NCBI RefSeq assembly: GCF_014205275.1
Contig: NZ_JACHND010000001.1
Coordinates: forward strand, 868,001 to 932,000
Source of the DNA: Sphaerisporangium siamense
Lineage (GTDB): Bacteria; Actinomycetota; Actinomycetes; Streptosporangiales; Streptosporangiaceae
Direction: 5' to 3'
DNA length: 64,000 nucleotides
Shown: positions 25,051 to 33,125 of the stretch, in pieces
Layout: every line of letters begins with the position of its first letter
How positions within the stretch are numbered: the first letter of the stretch is position 1
Program-made: the position numbers and the translations under genes
The notes under the pieces: model-generated
What the model was told of the DNA's origin: nothing
Databases searched by the model: none
The model's input: the letters and a program-made list of their open reading frames with translations, nothing else

Positions 25051-25199
25051 CCGGCGAGAAGATCGAGGCGTTCCTGGACACGCTGACCGCCCGGCAGCTG
25101 CGGCTGGCCGCGGTGTGGCTGCTCGGCTATGACCGGGAGGCGTTCGCCCGCGCGACCGGCCTGGCCGTCGAGGACGTGCCGGATGTGGTGGCCCGATGA
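25047..25199 (+). CDS. Small helical protein, 50 residues
   Basis: MTGEKIEAFLDTLTARQLRL... a short amphipathic helical protein with an HTH-like second half (YDREAFARATGLAVEDVPDVV). Coupled by 4-bp overlaps to both neighbours. Function unknown. Confidence 0.5.
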   Translation: MTGEKIEAFLDTLTARQLRLAAVWLLGYDREAFARATGLAVEDVPDVVAR

Positions 25200-26452
25200 A
25201 CCTCCGCTGGCCCTTCCAGGACTTCCTCACGACCGTCCCCACGCAGGTGTGGCAGACCCTCCTTGCCGTCGCCACAGTGACCGCCACGGTGCTCGTCCTG
25301 AGGCAGCTGCTGCGCGGCGTCAAGCTGCTCGCCGGGCGGGTCGCCGCGGCCGGCCGCCCCGGCGAGGACATCCTCACGATCGCGGTCGCCTGCATCGCCA
25401 CCGGCGTGTCCGCCCAGGGCATGTGGCGCTTCACCGGGGACGTGCTCGGCTTCGACGGGCCGCTGCGCCTGCTGCTGTTCGCGTTCATCGAGCTGGCCGT
25501 CCTCGCCAGCGCCGTGCGCGCCCGCCGCAACATGCGGGAGAACCATTCGGCCGGCATCGACGGCATCGCGGTGTGGGTGCTGGCCGCGCTCACCGCCGTC
25601 TTCTCGGCCCTGGACGCCCGCAGCGCGGCGGAGGCCATCTTCCGGCTCGCCGCCCCTCTGGTGGCCGCGTGGCTGTGGGAGCGTGGCATGGCCATCGAGC
25701 GGCACCGCATCAGCGGGCGTTCGCGCATCAAGTGGCGTTTCACCCGGGAGCGCGCGATGGTCCGCCTCGGCCTGGCCGAGTTGAGCGACCGCACCGTGAC
25801 CGAGGTGGACGCGCACCGCAGGCTGACCCGCGTGGCCCTGGCCGCCAAGCGCGCCCGCGCGCTGCGGGAGGCGGGCGCTTCCCACCGCAAGATGCGCGCC
25901 GCGCTTCACCGGCTGGACCGCCGGCTCGACCAGGCCGTCGAGCACACCGGCCTCGCCCGCGACGAGGCCGCGCAGCGGGCGCTGCTGGACCAGGTGACCG
26001 CGCTCTACGGCGGCACGTCCCTGCTGGACCTGCCGGACGTGGCGCCGTGGACCCGCGTCGACCACCCGGCCGTCTCCCGGCCGGAGGTACAGGCCGAGCC
26101 TGTCGCTGAGCTGGTGGAGTACGTACCCGACCGGCCGGCGGTGCCGCCGAGCCGCGAAGTGTACGACTGGGCTCGCGAGCGCGACCTGTTCGACCCGCCA
26201 CCCCCGGGCGACGCCCCGCCTCCCCCGCCGGACGGCGACGAGCGGCCCGTCGAGGAGGAGGCCGAGGACCGGACCGAGTACGTACCTGAGCGCGTACCCG
26301 AGGAGCTGCTGCAGAAGGCGACGAGCCGGTTCCTGCCCAACGTGGTGGCCGGCGACATCCCCGGCGTCCGGACGCTCAAGGACGAACTCAACATCGGCCA
26401 ACCGAAGGCGCAGCTGGTCAGGGCGTACCTGTCCCGGCTGGCCGCGCTGTGA
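25196..26452 (+). CDS. DUF2637 / SpdB-like membrane protein with C-terminal winged-helix-like tail
   Basis: 418 residues. Four hydrophobic helices in residues 15-165 (including TLLAVATVTATVLVLRQLL and LTIAVACIATGVSAQGMW), then a basic coiled region, an acidic Pro-rich linker (PPPPGDAPPPPPDGDE) and a conserved-looking tail (TLKDELNIGQPKAQLVRAYL). DUF2637/SpdB-type proteins accompany the TraB translocase on actinomycete plasmids and ICEs and take part in intramycelial spread. Its position three genes before an FtsK/TraB-like gene supports this. GTGATG-type coupling joins it to the upstream gene. Confidence 0.7.
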   Translation: MNLRWPFQDFLTTVPTQVWQTLLAVATVTATVLVLRQLLRGVKLLAGRVAAAGRPGEDILTIAVACIATGVSAQGMWRFTGDVLGFDGPLRLLLFAFIELAVLASAVRARRNMRENHSAGIDGIAVWVLAALTAVFSALDARSAAEAIFRLAAPLVAAWLWERGMAIERHRISGRSRIKWRFTRERAMVRLGLAELSDRTVTEVDAHRRLTRVALAAKRARALREAGASHRKMRAALHRLDRRLDQAVEHTGLARDEAAQRALLDQVTALYGGTSLLDLPDVAPWTRVDHPAVSRPEVQAEPVAELVEYVPDRPAVPPSREVYDWARERDLFDPPPPGDAPPPPPDGDERPVEEEAEDRTEYVPERVPEELLQKATSRFLPNVVAGDIPGVRTLKDELNIGQPKAQLVRAYLSRLAAL

Positions 26453-26499
26453 CGCCGTACCCGGAGATCAGCTCTGGGTCCAACTCGAAAGGATCTTTC

Positions 26500-26874
26500 A
26501 TGGAGCACGAACCATACATCCGGGCCGTCGCCGAGGCTCTGCGCGCCGCGGACGTCCCCGTAGCGAGCTGGCACGGCAACCCCGACGACCCGCGCAACGG
26601 CGCCATCATCCTGCACCTCGACGACACCAGCGAGACCGCGCTGGTCTGGGATGAGGAACGCGGCTGGGCGCACGGCACCGGCCGCGGGGACGGGAGGCTG
26701 AACCACCTGGAGTGGATCTGCGACGACGTCTTGCCCGAGCCCGCCGAGGTGGTCCACGCCGTGCGCCGCGAGGAGGGCCACGTGCGCGGCTACGACCTGC
26801 CCTGGTATCGGGACTCCGAGGACGGCGACGACTTCCACGAGCGGCTCGCCGCCTACCGTCCGGCCGGGTCGTAG
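26500..26874 (+). CDS. DUF6292-like protein
   Basis: 124 residues. YIRAVAEALRAADVPVASWH, DPRNGAIILHLDD and ALVWDEERGWAHGTG match the pattern I associate with DUF6292, small proteins frequent on actinobacterial mobile elements. AAAGGA lies before the ATG. Soluble and acidic; function unknown. Confidence 0.55.
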   Translation: MEHEPYIRAVAEALRAADVPVASWHGNPDDPRNGAIILHLDDTSETALVWDEERGWAHGTGRGDGRLNHLEWICDDVLPEPAEVVHAVRREEGHVRGYDLPWYRDSEDGDDFHERLAAYRPAGS

Positions 26875-26900
26875 CCGACAGCGCTCACGTCCACGTTTCT

Positions 26901-26944
26901 CCCGCCCCCGGGTCAGAGCTTGACCGGTCCTACCCGGGGGCGGG
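26901..26944 (+). terminator. 12-bp perfect hairpin inside the transfer operon
   Basis: CCCGCCCCCGGG and CCCGGGGGCGGG with a 20-nt loop. It sits 26 bases after the DUF6292-like gene and 22 before the next start, so the distal genes may be controlled separately. Confidence 0.6.
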
Positions 26945-26966
26945 CTCCCCTATGAGAGGAGAGTCC

Positions 26967-27242
26967 ATGCTCCAGCACCCGCCGCGGTCCGGCAAGCGCC
27001 GTGACTGGTACGCCATCGGATCGGCGATCCGGGCTCTGCTGCTGTTGGCGCTCACCGCGGTCGACGACTGGGTGAGTGCCGTCACCGGTATCCGCCCGAT
27101 CCGCTGGCACGCCCGGCGAGCCGCCGACGTCGCCCGCCAAGCGTGGTGGCTCGCCCTGTACGGGCCGCCGGCCGAACCCGGGCCGGACGGGATCTACGAC
27201 GCCGAGGTGGTCGACGACGAGAAGAAGGAGGGTGGGCGGTGA
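26967..27242 (+). CDS. Small membrane-anchored protein, 91 residues
   Basis: MLQHPPRSGKRRDWYAIGSA then one hydrophobic helix (IRALLLLALTAVDDWVSAV) and an amphipathic Arg/Trp segment (WHARRAADVARQAWWLALYG). GAGGAGA precedes the ATG. It overlaps the next gene by GTGA. A small membrane partner of the translocase is plausible but not shown. Confidence 0.5.
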   Translation: MLQHPPRSGKRRDWYAIGSAIRALLLLALTAVDDWVSAVTGIRPIRWHARRAADVARQAWWLALYGPPAEPGPDGIYDAEVVDDEKKEGGR

Positions 27243-27616
27243 AGGCGGGCCGGGACCGGATTCCGGAGCTGTCGAGCATCCCATTCGGCGGGCCGAGCGC
27301 GATCACCGAGTATTCGCGGGCCGGGCGCGACCTGTGCCGCGACCTCAGCGAAGAACTCAACATCGGCGCCGACGAGCTGTACCAGGTCCTCATCCGCTCG
27401 TTTCGCGGGCATCCGGTGCTGGCGCTGCTGGGCGCCCCGGACGTGCGGATGCGGGCCAAGAGGGTGGTCAAGCGGCTGCGCCGCGCGGCCGAGCTGCAGA
27501 AGGGCGCCGGGACCGAGCTGGTGAAGTTCTACGCCCAGTTCCGCAAGGAGTTCGTCAGCGTCCTGCCGCAGGCCAAGCCCGAGCGGCGCCGCGTCGCGTT
27601 CGACTGGGACGACTGA
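27239..27616 (+). CDS. Hypothetical protein preceding the translocase, 125 residues
   Basis: VKAGRDRIPELSSIPFGGPS... a largely helical basic protein (VRMRAKRVVKRLRRAAELQK). No domain recognised. It is coupled to both neighbours by 1-4 bp overlaps (GTGA, TGATG), directly before the FtsK/TraB-like gene, so a joint role in DNA transfer is likely. Confidence 0.55.
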   Translation: MKAGRDRIPELSSIPFGGPSAITEYSRAGRDLCRDLSEELNIGADELYQVLIRSFRGHPVLALLGAPDVRMRAKRVVKRLRRAAELQKGAGTELVKFYAQFRKEFVSVLPQAKPERRRVAFDWDD

Positions 27617-29613
27617 TGGCCGGCCACTCCAAGGACGTCGCCGTCGTCGAGGAGTCCTCGATGGCCAAGGTCGCCGCGCGGGAGGTGTCGCGCCTGGCGC
27701 GCATGGCCACCCCGTGGGTGGTCGGCGTGTTCGGCTACGGCCTGGCCGCGGCGCTGCACTTCGTGCTGTACGACCCCGGCACGATCGCGGCGTGGTCGAG
27801 CATCGCGACGATCTGCGTGGTCGTGCTGACCGGGGTCACCTACGGCCAGTCCCACGCCCGCGGCCCGTGGGGCAAGACCCACACCACCGCCACCACGTTC
27901 CTGGTCGGCATGTGGACCGTGGCGACCATCATCGCCGGTCCCGGGCACCCGGCGATCTGGCGCATCGGCGTGCTCGGCGGGTTCACCACGGCGCTGACGT
28001 GGAACATCCGCACCGTCATCCGCGCCAAGGGATGGGACGAACAGGGCGCCATCACCGACCCGCTGTCGTTCTTGTTCGACCGCAACAAGCGGCAGGCCGG
28101 CCTCGGCGGCGCGACCATCCACACCGTCGAGGAAGGCGAGTCAAAGATCGCCGCCCGGCTGCAACTACCGCCCGGCGAGAAGACCGCCGAGGACGCCCAG
28201 AAACGGGCCGCGAACATGGAATCGGGGATGCAGCTCCCGCCTGGGACGGTCACGGTCACGGTGAACCGGGATGACGCCTCGGTCGCCGACGTGGTGCTCT
28301 CAGACCCGCGGGTCATGGAAAACCCGATCTACTGGCCGGGCCCGTCGCTGCCGGGCGGCACCGCGGCCGACCCGGTGCGAAACGGCGTCTGGCAGGACCT
28401 GGAGCCGGTTTCCTACGTCATCACCGGCCACCACCTGCAGATCATGGGCATGACCGGGTCCGGCAAGAGCTTCGGCGGGTGCTGGTCGCTGCTGGGCGAG
28501 CTCATCACCCGCGACGGCAGCGAGCACGCCGAACAGACCGGCGAAAGCGCTGATGCGGTCGTGGTGTTCGCCATCGACATCACCAAGGGCGAGCAGACCC
28601 TCGGCCCGCTCCGTCCCGCGCTGCACCGGCTGGAGACCACCGAGGAGGGCGCCAAGAGGCTCATCAACGACCTGGAGGCCATCCTGAAGAAGCGCACAGA
28701 CGACCTGTCGGCGCGCGGCTATCTGAAGTGGGCGCCCGGGTGCGGCCTGTCCTACATCGTGCTGTGGATCGAAGAGGCCGCGGACGTGTTCGAGGTCATC
28801 GACATGGACAAGTTCAACCGGCTGATGAAGGCGCTGCGGTCGGGCGGCGGCGGCGTGGTCTACAGCCTCCAGCGGGCCGACTCCAGCCAGCTCCCCACGC
28901 TGACCAAGGGCCAGGCCGGGAACATGTGCTTCGGCGTGGCCAACTCCCATGACGCGGGCTGGGGCCTGTCGGAGGCCCAGCAGGACGCCGGCGCCTCCCC
29001 GGAGCTGTGGGAGAACCGCCAGCCCGGCATGGCCTACCTGGGCGCCCCGACGATCCCGCGGGCGCGGATCGCGATGCCGCTGCGCGCGTACGACTGGGGC
29101 CGCACCGACGCCGAGCGCAACCGCACCATGCGCCAGCACGCCGAAGCCTGGCCCGCCTCGGCCCGCGTCCCCGACCCCATCACCGCGACGATCTGCGCGC
29201 CCTCGACGGGCCCCGCCGGCGGCCCCGACGGCGCCGAGGCGGAGGAGGACGTGTCCGGCGTGGTGGAGGAGTACCTCGAAAGCGACGACCCCGACCCGGA
29301 GGTGCAGGGCGACATCGACGACGAGATCCCCGACCTGCCCGAGGGCGACCCGCCGTGGACGTTCGCCGGGCCCGCCCGGCGAATGAGCGCCGAAGAACGC
29401 GGCCAGGCGCTCCTGGGCCGTCTCCAGGAGTTGTGGGACGGCGGCGCGCGGGACTTCTCCACCGGGGACTTCAAGCCGCTGTGGGAGAGCACCGACATGT
29501 CGCGGTCGTGGGTACAGAAGACCCTCAAGAAGCTGGTGGCCGCAGGCGTGCTAGCCGGGTACGACGAGGACCGGCAGCGGTACCTGATGCCCGACCGTCC
29601 CAAGGTCGACTGA
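27616..29613 (+). CDS. FtsK/SpoIIIE-family DNA translocase, TraB-like
   Basis: 665 residues. Two or more N-terminal membrane helices lie at about 30-125 (TPWVVGVFGYGLAAALHFVL; IATICVVVLTGVTYG). The motor follows with Walker A GMTGSGKSFGG, Walker B IVLWIEEAADVF and a sensor-like VVYSLQRAD. An acidic linker leads to a C-terminal winged helix (TGDFKPLWESTDMSRSWVQK, TLKKLVAAGVLAGY). This is the layout of TraB, which moves double-stranded plasmid DNA between actinomycete hyphae as a hexamer. A block of GTGGCAC repeats begins six bases after the stop, where TraB recognition sites sit on known plasmids. A phage-specific role is the alternative. Confidence 0.8.
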   Translation: MAGHSKDVAVVEESSMAKVAAREVSRLARMATPWVVGVFGYGLAAALHFVLYDPGTIAAWSSIATICVVVLTGVTYGQSHARGPWGKTHTTATTFLVGMWTVATIIAGPGHPAIWRIGVLGGFTTALTWNIRTVIRAKGWDEQGAITDPLSFLFDRNKRQAGLGGATIHTVEEGESKIAARLQLPPGEKTAEDAQKRAANMESGMQLPPGTVTVTVNRDDASVADVVLSDPRVMENPIYWPGPSLPGGTAADPVRNGVWQDLEPVSYVITGHHLQIMGMTGSGKSFGGCWSLLGELITRDGSEHAEQTGESADAVVVFAIDITKGEQTLGPLRPALHRLETTEEGAKRLINDLEAILKKRTDDLSARGYLKWAPGCGLSYIVLWIEEAADVFEVIDMDKFNRLMKALRSGGGGVVYSLQRADSSQLPTLTKGQAGNMCFGVANSHDAGWGLSEAQQDAGASPELWENRQPGMAYLGAPTIPRARIAMPLRAYDWGRTDAERNRTMRQHAEAWPASARVPDPITATICAPSTGPAGGPDGAEAEEDVSGVVEEYLESDDPDPEVQGDIDDEIPDLPEGDPPWTFAGPARRMSAEERGQALLGRLQELWDGGARDFSTGDFKPLWESTDMSRSWVQKTLKKLVAAGVLAGYDEDRQRYLMPDRPKVD

Positions 29614-29619
29614 CCGCCT

Positions 29620-29743
29620 GTGGCACCGTGGCACCCGCAGGCGGGGGTCTGGGGGAGGGATTACAGGTGAAAGGGGTGCCACCATCCGTGGCACCCCTGC
29701 GTGGCACCCTCCGTGGCAGGGAGGCGGCGGCCCTCCGTGGCAC
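29620..29743 (+). repeat. GTGGCAC heptamer cluster, candidate TraB recognition (clt-like) locus
   Basis: GTGGCAC occurs at 29620-29626, 29628-29634, 29688-29694, 29701-29707 and 29737-29743, inverted at 29676-29682, and once as GTGGCAG at 29713-29719. Most copies are within CCGTGGCACC. It lies directly after the TraB-like stop. Plasmid clt loci of the pSVH1 type consist of short repeats next to traB bound by its C-terminal winged helix. Confidence 0.7.
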
Positions 29744-29766
29744 CGCGGCAGGAAGATCAACTTCTG

Positions 29767-29784
29767 GTGGATCGCGCGATCCAC
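29767..29784. promoter_or_regulatory. 18-bp perfect palindrome beside the heptamer cluster
   Basis: GTGGATCGCGCGATCCAC is a perfect palindrome 24 bases after the last GTGGCAC repeat. Possibly part of the same cis-acting locus or an operator. The remaining sequence to 29970 shows no gene. Confidence 0.5.
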
Positions 29785-29970
29785 GCGCGCAGCCGTACGC
29801 GCGGGCGGGTTGCGAACAGCCCGCCGAATATTCCTTGATCTATTCCACCGGTAGGACGACCGCGTGGAAGCGCGGCGGCGCACCCCGACACCCGGCGAGG
29901 GAGAGGTGTACGCCGCCGCACGCCAGACCCGCCCGGCCGCCCCTCCCACGGCGAGGCCGGGCGGGAGCCT

Positions 29971-30297
29971 CTACCGGGCCCGGCCCAGCAGCAGCTGTTG
30001 CCACAGCGCCGCGGCGTCCCGGTGCCGCAGATGATCGGTCTCGACGATCTCCGGCTGCTGATCTGCCACGTTGCGCTTCTTCACCCGGCGGATCCATGCC
30101 CGGCCGGCCCCAACGACGAGGACGTACACGGTCAGCCGGCACTGGCATGTCCAGCGCTGCTCTCGCGGCCGGTCGACATGCGGGGCCGCCTTGTACCAGG
30201 TGATGCGCTGCCCCGGCTCGCCCGGCAGTTCCTCCACGTGCGGGCCGTGGCCTGCGTGCCCCTGGGAGGCGCCGAGCATACCCTCGATGTGGCTCAC
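29971..30297 (-). CDS. Hypothetical protein, 108 residues
   Basis: VSHIEGMLGASQGHAGHGPH... with CQCRLTVYVLVVG and a basic stretch (WIRRVKKRN). It starts at the GTG at 30297, overlapping the upstream stop by GTGA. Last gene of a three-gene - strand operon convergent with the TraB-like gene. No family recognised. Confidence 0.5.
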   Translation of the reverse strand: MSHIEGMLGASQGHAGHGPHVEELPGEPGQRITWYKAAPHVDRPREQRWTCQCRLTVYVLVVGAGRAWIRRVKKRNVADQQPEIVETDHLRHRDAAALWQQLLLGRAR

Positions 30298-30476
30298 GAC
30301 CACGCCCGCTTCAGAGCCTCGCTGATCCGGATTACCAGGGCGTCGAGGCGGATCGCCTCCCAATTCTCTCCGCACGCCTCGCGCCTGCTGGCGATGTGGG
30401 TCGCGCGCAGCAGGCCGTCCTCATCCTGCCGCAGGTCTTCGAACTCGGCGAGCCCGTGCTCGGCCGCGGCGTTCAC
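30294..30476 (-). CDS. Small hypothetical protein, 60 residues
   Basis: MNAAAEHGLAEFEDLRQDED..., charged and helical, ending with an amphipathic segment (ALVIRISEALKRAW). It overlaps both neighbours by 4 bp, which supports translation. Function unknown. Confidence 0.5.
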   Translation of the reverse strand: MNAAAEHGLAEFEDLRQDEDGLLRATHIASRREACGENWEAIRLDALVIRISEALKRAWS

Positions 30477-30688
30477 TGCTCACCGGCCAGGGCCGCACGG
30501 GACTCCTGCTCGGCGATCACCCGGGCAAGGCCCACCACGTCGTCGGCGTCGACCATGGGCTCGACGCCGAACTTCCACTTCGAGGCCGGGAACGGCGGTA
30601 CTCGTTTCGCCCACAGGCGCCCGGTGTCGCTGCGGAAGACGCGCCATGTGGGCGCGGTGTCTCCGGGGGCGGTCGTAGGGTGTGGCAT
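30473..30688 (-). CDS. Small hypothetical protein, 71 residues
   Basis: MPHPTTAPGDTAPTWRVFRS.... The ATG at 30688 is chosen because GGAGGT lies seven bases upstream; the ATG at 30703 contains that site. WRVFRSDTGRLWAKRV resembles a short beta-sheet segment. First gene of the three-gene operon. Confidence 0.5.
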   Translation of the reverse strand: MPHPTTAPGDTAPTWRVFRSDTGRLWAKRVPPFPASKWKFGVEPMVDADDVVGLARVIAEQESRAALAGEQ

Positions 30689-30862
30689 GGATCGGACCTC
30701 CATCCGATCAAGGCCCTGTCGTAGCGCTTACCTCGCTGCGGCGGGGCCGCCTCATCCGTCGAGTTGGACCGTAAAACCGCGACGGCGCCACGGTGAAGCA
30801 TGATGCGCCAAGGTGCGTGGCGGGTTGGTGCCGGATCGCACTGGAGCATCTCCGCGCATCTT

Positions 30863-31723
30863 CTAAGGCTCGGGGTCGGGGAGCTCGGCCAGAACGCGGG
30901 TGATGACGGCGCGGGCCTCGGCGCCGTACCGGGCGGCGTCGGCGAGCCGCGCGAAGGTATCCAGGTAGGCGCGGACGTCGGTCTCCTCGGTGAGCGTGAG
31001 CGCGGCCGTCACCGTCTCGACGGAGACATGCCGGTCATCGAAGATCCAAAAACCGTGGATCGGTGCCGCGGGATACGGGACGTCGAACGGGATCACGCCG
31101 ACGCGGATGGTGCGCATGGTGGAGGCGACGGCGAGCCGTTCGAGCTGGGCCGTCATGACCTCGACGGGGCACAGCCGGAATCTGAGGACCGACTCGGCGA
31201 GCACGAAGTGAAACCGCTTGCCCGTCGCGTACAGGACCTGTTGCCGCTGCATGCGCGCTGCGACAGCCTCGTCGAGGTCGTCGGGGGCCGCGTGCGCTGA
31301 GATCCCTTCGGCCAGGCGGAAGCGCGCGTACTCGGGGGTCTGCAGGAGGCCCGGCACGAAGCACGTCTCGAAGTTGCGCACGATGAGGCTCTCGGCTTCG
31401 AACTCGGCGAAGGTCCGCTGGCGAGCGGATGCGCCCGAGCGGAACATGCGCCGGTACTGGACGTATCGGCCTTCCAGGGAGCGCAGGGCCGCGATGAGCT
31501 CGGGGGCGCGTTCGGGCGCGCCGCAGGCGGCCGCCCATGCCTCCAGGTCGGCATCCGACGGGGTCTGCTTGCCGCCCTCGATCTTGCTGATCTTTGTCGG
31601 GTGCCAGCCGTGGGACTCCGCGAGCTGGCGGCCGGTCAGGCGGGCGTCCCGGCGCAACTCGCGGAGCCGCGACCCTAGTTCTTCACGGGCCTTCTGGAAG
31701 CTCGACACGGCCTCGGTACTCAT
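30863..31723 (-). CDS. XRE-family HTH regulator with DUF5753 (Scr1/WhiJ-like)
   Basis: 286 residues. An N-terminal HTH (LGSRLRELRRDARLTGRQLA, ESHGWHPTKISKIEGGKQTPS) is followed by a long DUF5753 domain (VQYRRMFRSGASARQRTFAE, FETCFVPGLLQTPEYARFRL, VEVMTAQLERLA). Actinomycetes carry many such regulators paired with small acidic DUF397/DUF6879-type partners that modulate development. Its start overlaps the DUF6879 gene by 41 bases. Inside an integrated element it may act in lysogeny or transfer control. Confidence 0.85.
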   Translation of the reverse strand: MSTEAVSSFQKAREELGSRLRELRRDARLTGRQLAESHGWHPTKISKIEGGKQTPSDADLEAWAAACGAPERAPELIAALRSLEGRYVQYRRMFRSGASARQRTFAEFEAESLIVRNFETCFVPGLLQTPEYARFRLAEGISAHAAPDDLDEAVAARMQRQQVLYATGKRFHFVLAESVLRFRLCPVEVMTAQLERLAVASTMRTIRVGVIPFDVPYPAAPIHGFWIFDDRHVSVETVTAALTLTEETDVRAYLDTFARLADAARYGAEARAVITRVLAELPDPEP

Positions 31724-32228
31724 TCCAGGGCACGGCGTAGTGCCGTGCCACGTCCCGGTAGTAACAGTGCTTGACCACCGTGGTGGGGTCGGTGGTGTAG
31801 TCGGCGCCGAGCAGGACATCGTCGTCGCCGAACCGCAAAATCAGAAGCGATGCGGAGTCGATCAGCCAGAAGTCGTGATCGGGCAGGTCGAGGCCAGCCG
31901 CCTGCCCGCGCGGCAGGTACCGGATGTCCTCGCCGGCCTGAACGTTCTGCGCGGCCACGGCGAGCCCGAACCGGGTGTAGTCGCTGTGCGGCTCGCTCAC
32001 CACGCGCACCCGCTCCATGCGCTGGCCATGCGCCGTCCGGGCGCCGATCTGCGTAACCCAGCCGGCGAGCATGTCGTGGTCCACGTGGCCGGTCCGGAGG
32101 AACTCGCCGACCGCGCCGGCCTCAGACGGCTCGTTGTACCGGTCGCGCGTCTCCAGCCGGAAGGCGGTGTGCTGGAACGACAGGACCAGGTTGGTGAACT
32201 CCGGGCGGACGACGAACCGGCTACTCAC
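31683..32228 (-). CDS. DUF6879 family protein
   Basis: About 181 residues from the GTG at 32228, which overlaps the upstream stop by eight bases (GTGAGTAG). Motifs FQHTAFRLETRDRYNEPSEA, RVVSEPHSDYTRFGLAVAAQ and DDVLLGADYTTDP fit DUF6879, a family coupled to XRE/DUF5753 regulators in actinomycetes. Probably a protein partner of the HTH regulator encoded downstream. Confidence 0.75.
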   Translation of the reverse strand: MSSRFVVRPEFTNLVLSFQHTAFRLETRDRYNEPSEAGAVGEFLRTGHVDHDMLAGWVTQIGARTAHGQRMERVRVVSEPHSDYTRFGLAVAAQNVQAGEDIRYLPRGQAAGLDLPDHDFWLIDSASLLILRFGDDDVLLGADYTTDPTTVVKHCYYRDVARHYAVPWNEYRGRVELPEGP

Positions 32229-32418
32229 CGCGGGCGAAGCCGAGCAGGTTCGCCGGGATCTCGACGACGAGCTCGTCGTCGCGGAGGTCCACCACGCCGG
32301 CGAGCGCCTCGGGGTCATGGATCTTCTTTCCTTGGACGACGTACGTTCCGCGGTCGGTGGCGTACAGCGCAGGGCAGCCGTCGGCGCCGCTGGAGGTACC
32401 GAGCAGAGTGAGCCTCAT
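32221..32418 (-). CDS. Small partner protein of the HTH/DUF6879 triad, 65 residues
   Basis: MRLTLLGTSSGADGCPALYA then TDRGTYVVQGKKIHDPEALA. Small proteins of this form often precede DUF6879 genes and are sometimes annotated as hypothetical triad members. It overlaps the next gene by 8 bp and is probably the promoter-proximal gene of the triad. Function unknown. Confidence 0.6.
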   Translation of the reverse strand: MRLTLLGTSSGADGCPALYATDRGTYVVQGKKIHDPEALAGVVDLRDDELVVEIPANLLGFARGE

Positions 32419-32591
32419 TGTGTGCCTCTCGTCTGGGAATCGTCCAGCATGATGCTCCGACGTGCCTGAGGTGGCGTCAAGGTGCTCAACAGGGGCAGGC
32501 CACAAAGAAGTAACGCTCCCGCCCACCCTCCGAAGAGGGCGAGCGGGGGCATTCACATGCGGGGAGACAGGCCTAAACGGCCTGGTCAGGA

Positions 32592-32634
32592 CATGTGTGA
32601 TCAAGACGAATATTATTTCCCTTGATCACACATG
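32592..32634 (-). terminator. 14-bp perfect inverted repeat at the end of the late operon
   Basis: CATGTGTGATCAAG and CTTGATCACACATG with a 15-nt AT-rich loop, six bases after the holin stop. The likely terminator of the whole late transcript. A second imperfect hairpin at 32518-32546 (CCCGC..CCCTC-CGAA-GAGGG..GCGGG) follows. Confidence 0.65.
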
Positions 32635-32639
32635 GATGG

Positions 32640-33002
32640 TCAGGCGGCGAGGCCGTAGGCACTCTTCGGTCTGCTGGTCTGCCGGATGAACACCGACACC
32701 GCCAGGCCGATGAATGTCATCAGCGTGGCGGTCTTCTCCGGGGTGACTTCCCATCCGAACGTGACCGCGAGGGAGACACCGGCCTGGACAAGGCCGAGAA
32801 TCGCGGCCTTGATGGATCCGCCGTTGTCGGTGGCCTTGGTGGTGAACGCGACCCAGATGCCGGCGGCAGCGAGCACGACGGCGTTGATGCCTGCGACCTG
32901 GGCGTCGGCCAAGGGCAACCAGAACGCGGCGATGAGCTGGACAGCGGAAGCGACGAGGCCGGCCCAAAGTGCGGGCTCGCCGGTGAGTTCGTTGTTGGGC
33001 AT
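32640..33002 (-). CDS. Holin-like membrane protein
   Basis: 120 residues from the ATG at 33002. Three hydrophobic segments (LWAGLVASAVQLIAAFWLPL; AGINAVVLAAAGIWVAF; AILGLVQAGVSLAVTFGW plus ATLMTFIGLAVSVFI) and a charged tail. Directly follows the endolysin gene and is last in the late operon, the usual holin place in actinophages. No sequence motif proves lysis function. Confidence 0.65.
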   Translation of the reverse strand: MPNNELTGEPALWAGLVASAVQLIAAFWLPLADAQVAGINAVVLAAAGIWVAFTTKATDNGGSIKAAILGLVQAGVSLAVTFGWEVTPEKTATLMTFIGLAVSVFIRQTSRPKSAYGLAA

Positions 33003-33125
33003 GGTTCCTCCGTGGAGGACGGGGCCGCCGCTCGGCGGCCGGGACTCGGGGGGCTCCACCGCCTCGGCGGCGTGGAGCGCGCGGCGCAGCGCAGGGAGCT
33101 GCGCGCCGGAGATGAGCGGATCCAC

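Noticed and set aside
30863-32418. Toxin-antitoxin operon
   Set aside because: The HTH-DUF5753/DUF6879 arrangement is regulatory in actinomycetes; no nuclease or other toxin motif is visible.
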